Of a stretch of 15,331 nt of DNA, positions 15,072 through 15,331 are shown in pieces. Positions within the stretch are counted from its first letter, which is position 1. Each line of letters opens with the position of its first letter. The notes under the pieces are model-generated. The model was not told where the DNA came from, searched no databases, and saw only the letters and a program-made list of their open reading frames with translations. The translations under genes and the position numbers were made by a program. Source of the DNA: an uncultured Eubacteriales bacterium. Lineage in GTDB: Bacteria; Bacillota_A; Clostridia; Oscillospirales; CAG-272. The stretch spans positions 1 through 15,331 of the forward strand of contig USTB01000004.1 of assembly GCA_900557635.1 (NCBI GenBank). The letters are read 5' to 3'.

Positions 15072-15331
15072 ATGAAAGCAAAAATCCAATTGTCCGACCA
15101 CTTCACCTATGGGAAGCTGCTCAAATTCACGTTTCCATCCATGGTCATGATGATCTTAACCTCCATCTACGGTGTCGTGGACGGAGTCTTTATCTCGAAC
15201 TTTATCGGGGCAGAACCTTTCGCTGCGATCAACATTGTCATGCCGTTCCTCATGATCTTCGGTGCAGTTGGCTTCATGCTCGGTACCGGAGGTAGCGCGC
15301 TTGTCGCCTACACACTCGGCACCGGCAACCA
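15072..15331 (+). CDS. MATE family multidrug/drug-sodium antiporter, N-terminal part (cut by window edge)
   Basis: The frame is open from ATG 15072 to the window end, giving the first 86 residues. AAAGGAGG (15061-15068) lies immediately upstream. The sequence starts MKAKIQLSDHFTYGKLLKFT and continues through SMVMMILTSIYGVVDGVFIS, IGAEPFAAINIVMPF and GFMLGTGGSALVA. This pattern is typical of MepA-like MATE exporters, which expel cationic drugs across the cytoplasmic membrane using a sodium or proton gradient. Two membrane segments are seen. Leucine is mostly CTC and glycine often GGT, unlike the CTG-rich gene before it. The remaining ~360 residues lie outside the window. Confidence 0.88.
   Translation, partial: MKAKIQLSDHFTYGKLLKFTFPSMVMMILTSIYGVVDGVFISNFIGAEPFAAINIVMPFLMIFGAVGFMLGTGGSALVAYTLGTGN

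Noticed and set aside
1..15331. CRISPR arrays, insertion sequences, tRNA or rRNA genes, toxin-antitoxin or phage-defence genes
   Set aside because: No regularly spaced repeats, transposase motifs, cloverleaf or ribosomal RNA sequences, and no recognisable defence proteins were seen on either strand.

Overview
The window looks like a fairly GC-rich member of the Firmicutes, most likely class Clostridia. The evidence is a full-length SpoIIE-type sporulation phosphatase, strong purine-rich Shine-Dalgarno sites, TTG/GTG starts, housekeeping sigma-A type promoters (TTGACA-17-TATAAT) and many compact hairpin terminators. All supported genes are on the + strand. The species cannot be named from the sequence alone, and two changes in codon use (about 9.82-9.90 kb and about 15.1 kb) leave open that the piece is a mosaic of more than one genome.

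Layout. 1-222: purine-rich DNA with no gene I can support. 223-2631: spoIIE. 2632-2929: spoIIE terminator, then a consensus promoter flanked by ArgR-box-like sites. 2930-5207: a three-gene polar amino acid ABC importer (lipoprotein, permease, ATPase) with a long hairpin between the first two genes and a translationally overlapping permease/ATPase pair. 5246-5288: a terminator-like hairpin. 5341-10588: argF-carA-carB, with overlapping reading frames. These encode ornithine carbamoyltransferase and both subunits of carbamoyl-phosphate synthetase, so together they make citrulline from ornithine, glutamine, bicarbonate and ATP. 10605-10640: a strong terminator.

The right third is a series of genes with no obvious common pathway, most with their own signals: a YitT/DUF2179 membrane protein (10701-11579), a NUDIX hydrolase (11637-12179), an orotate-phosphoribosyltransferase-like protein with a degenerate PRPP loop and a CPYC tail (12300-12935), a large polytopic membrane protein with an NDD motif in its first outside loop (13046-15019), and the start of a MATE-family transporter cut by the window edge (15072-15331).

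The transporter and argF-carAB fit an arginine/ornithine module: uptake of a (possibly basic) amino acid beside citrulline synthesis, with candidate ArgR sites at the transporter promoter. The most noteworthy observation is that carB changes codon use abruptly near the conserved EVNPRASRS motif and from there on resembles the genes to its right. This suggests either homologous recombination inside carB or a chimeric assembly joined at a conserved stretch. I found no CRISPR array, insertion sequence, tRNA or rRNA, and no convincing new multi-gene system.
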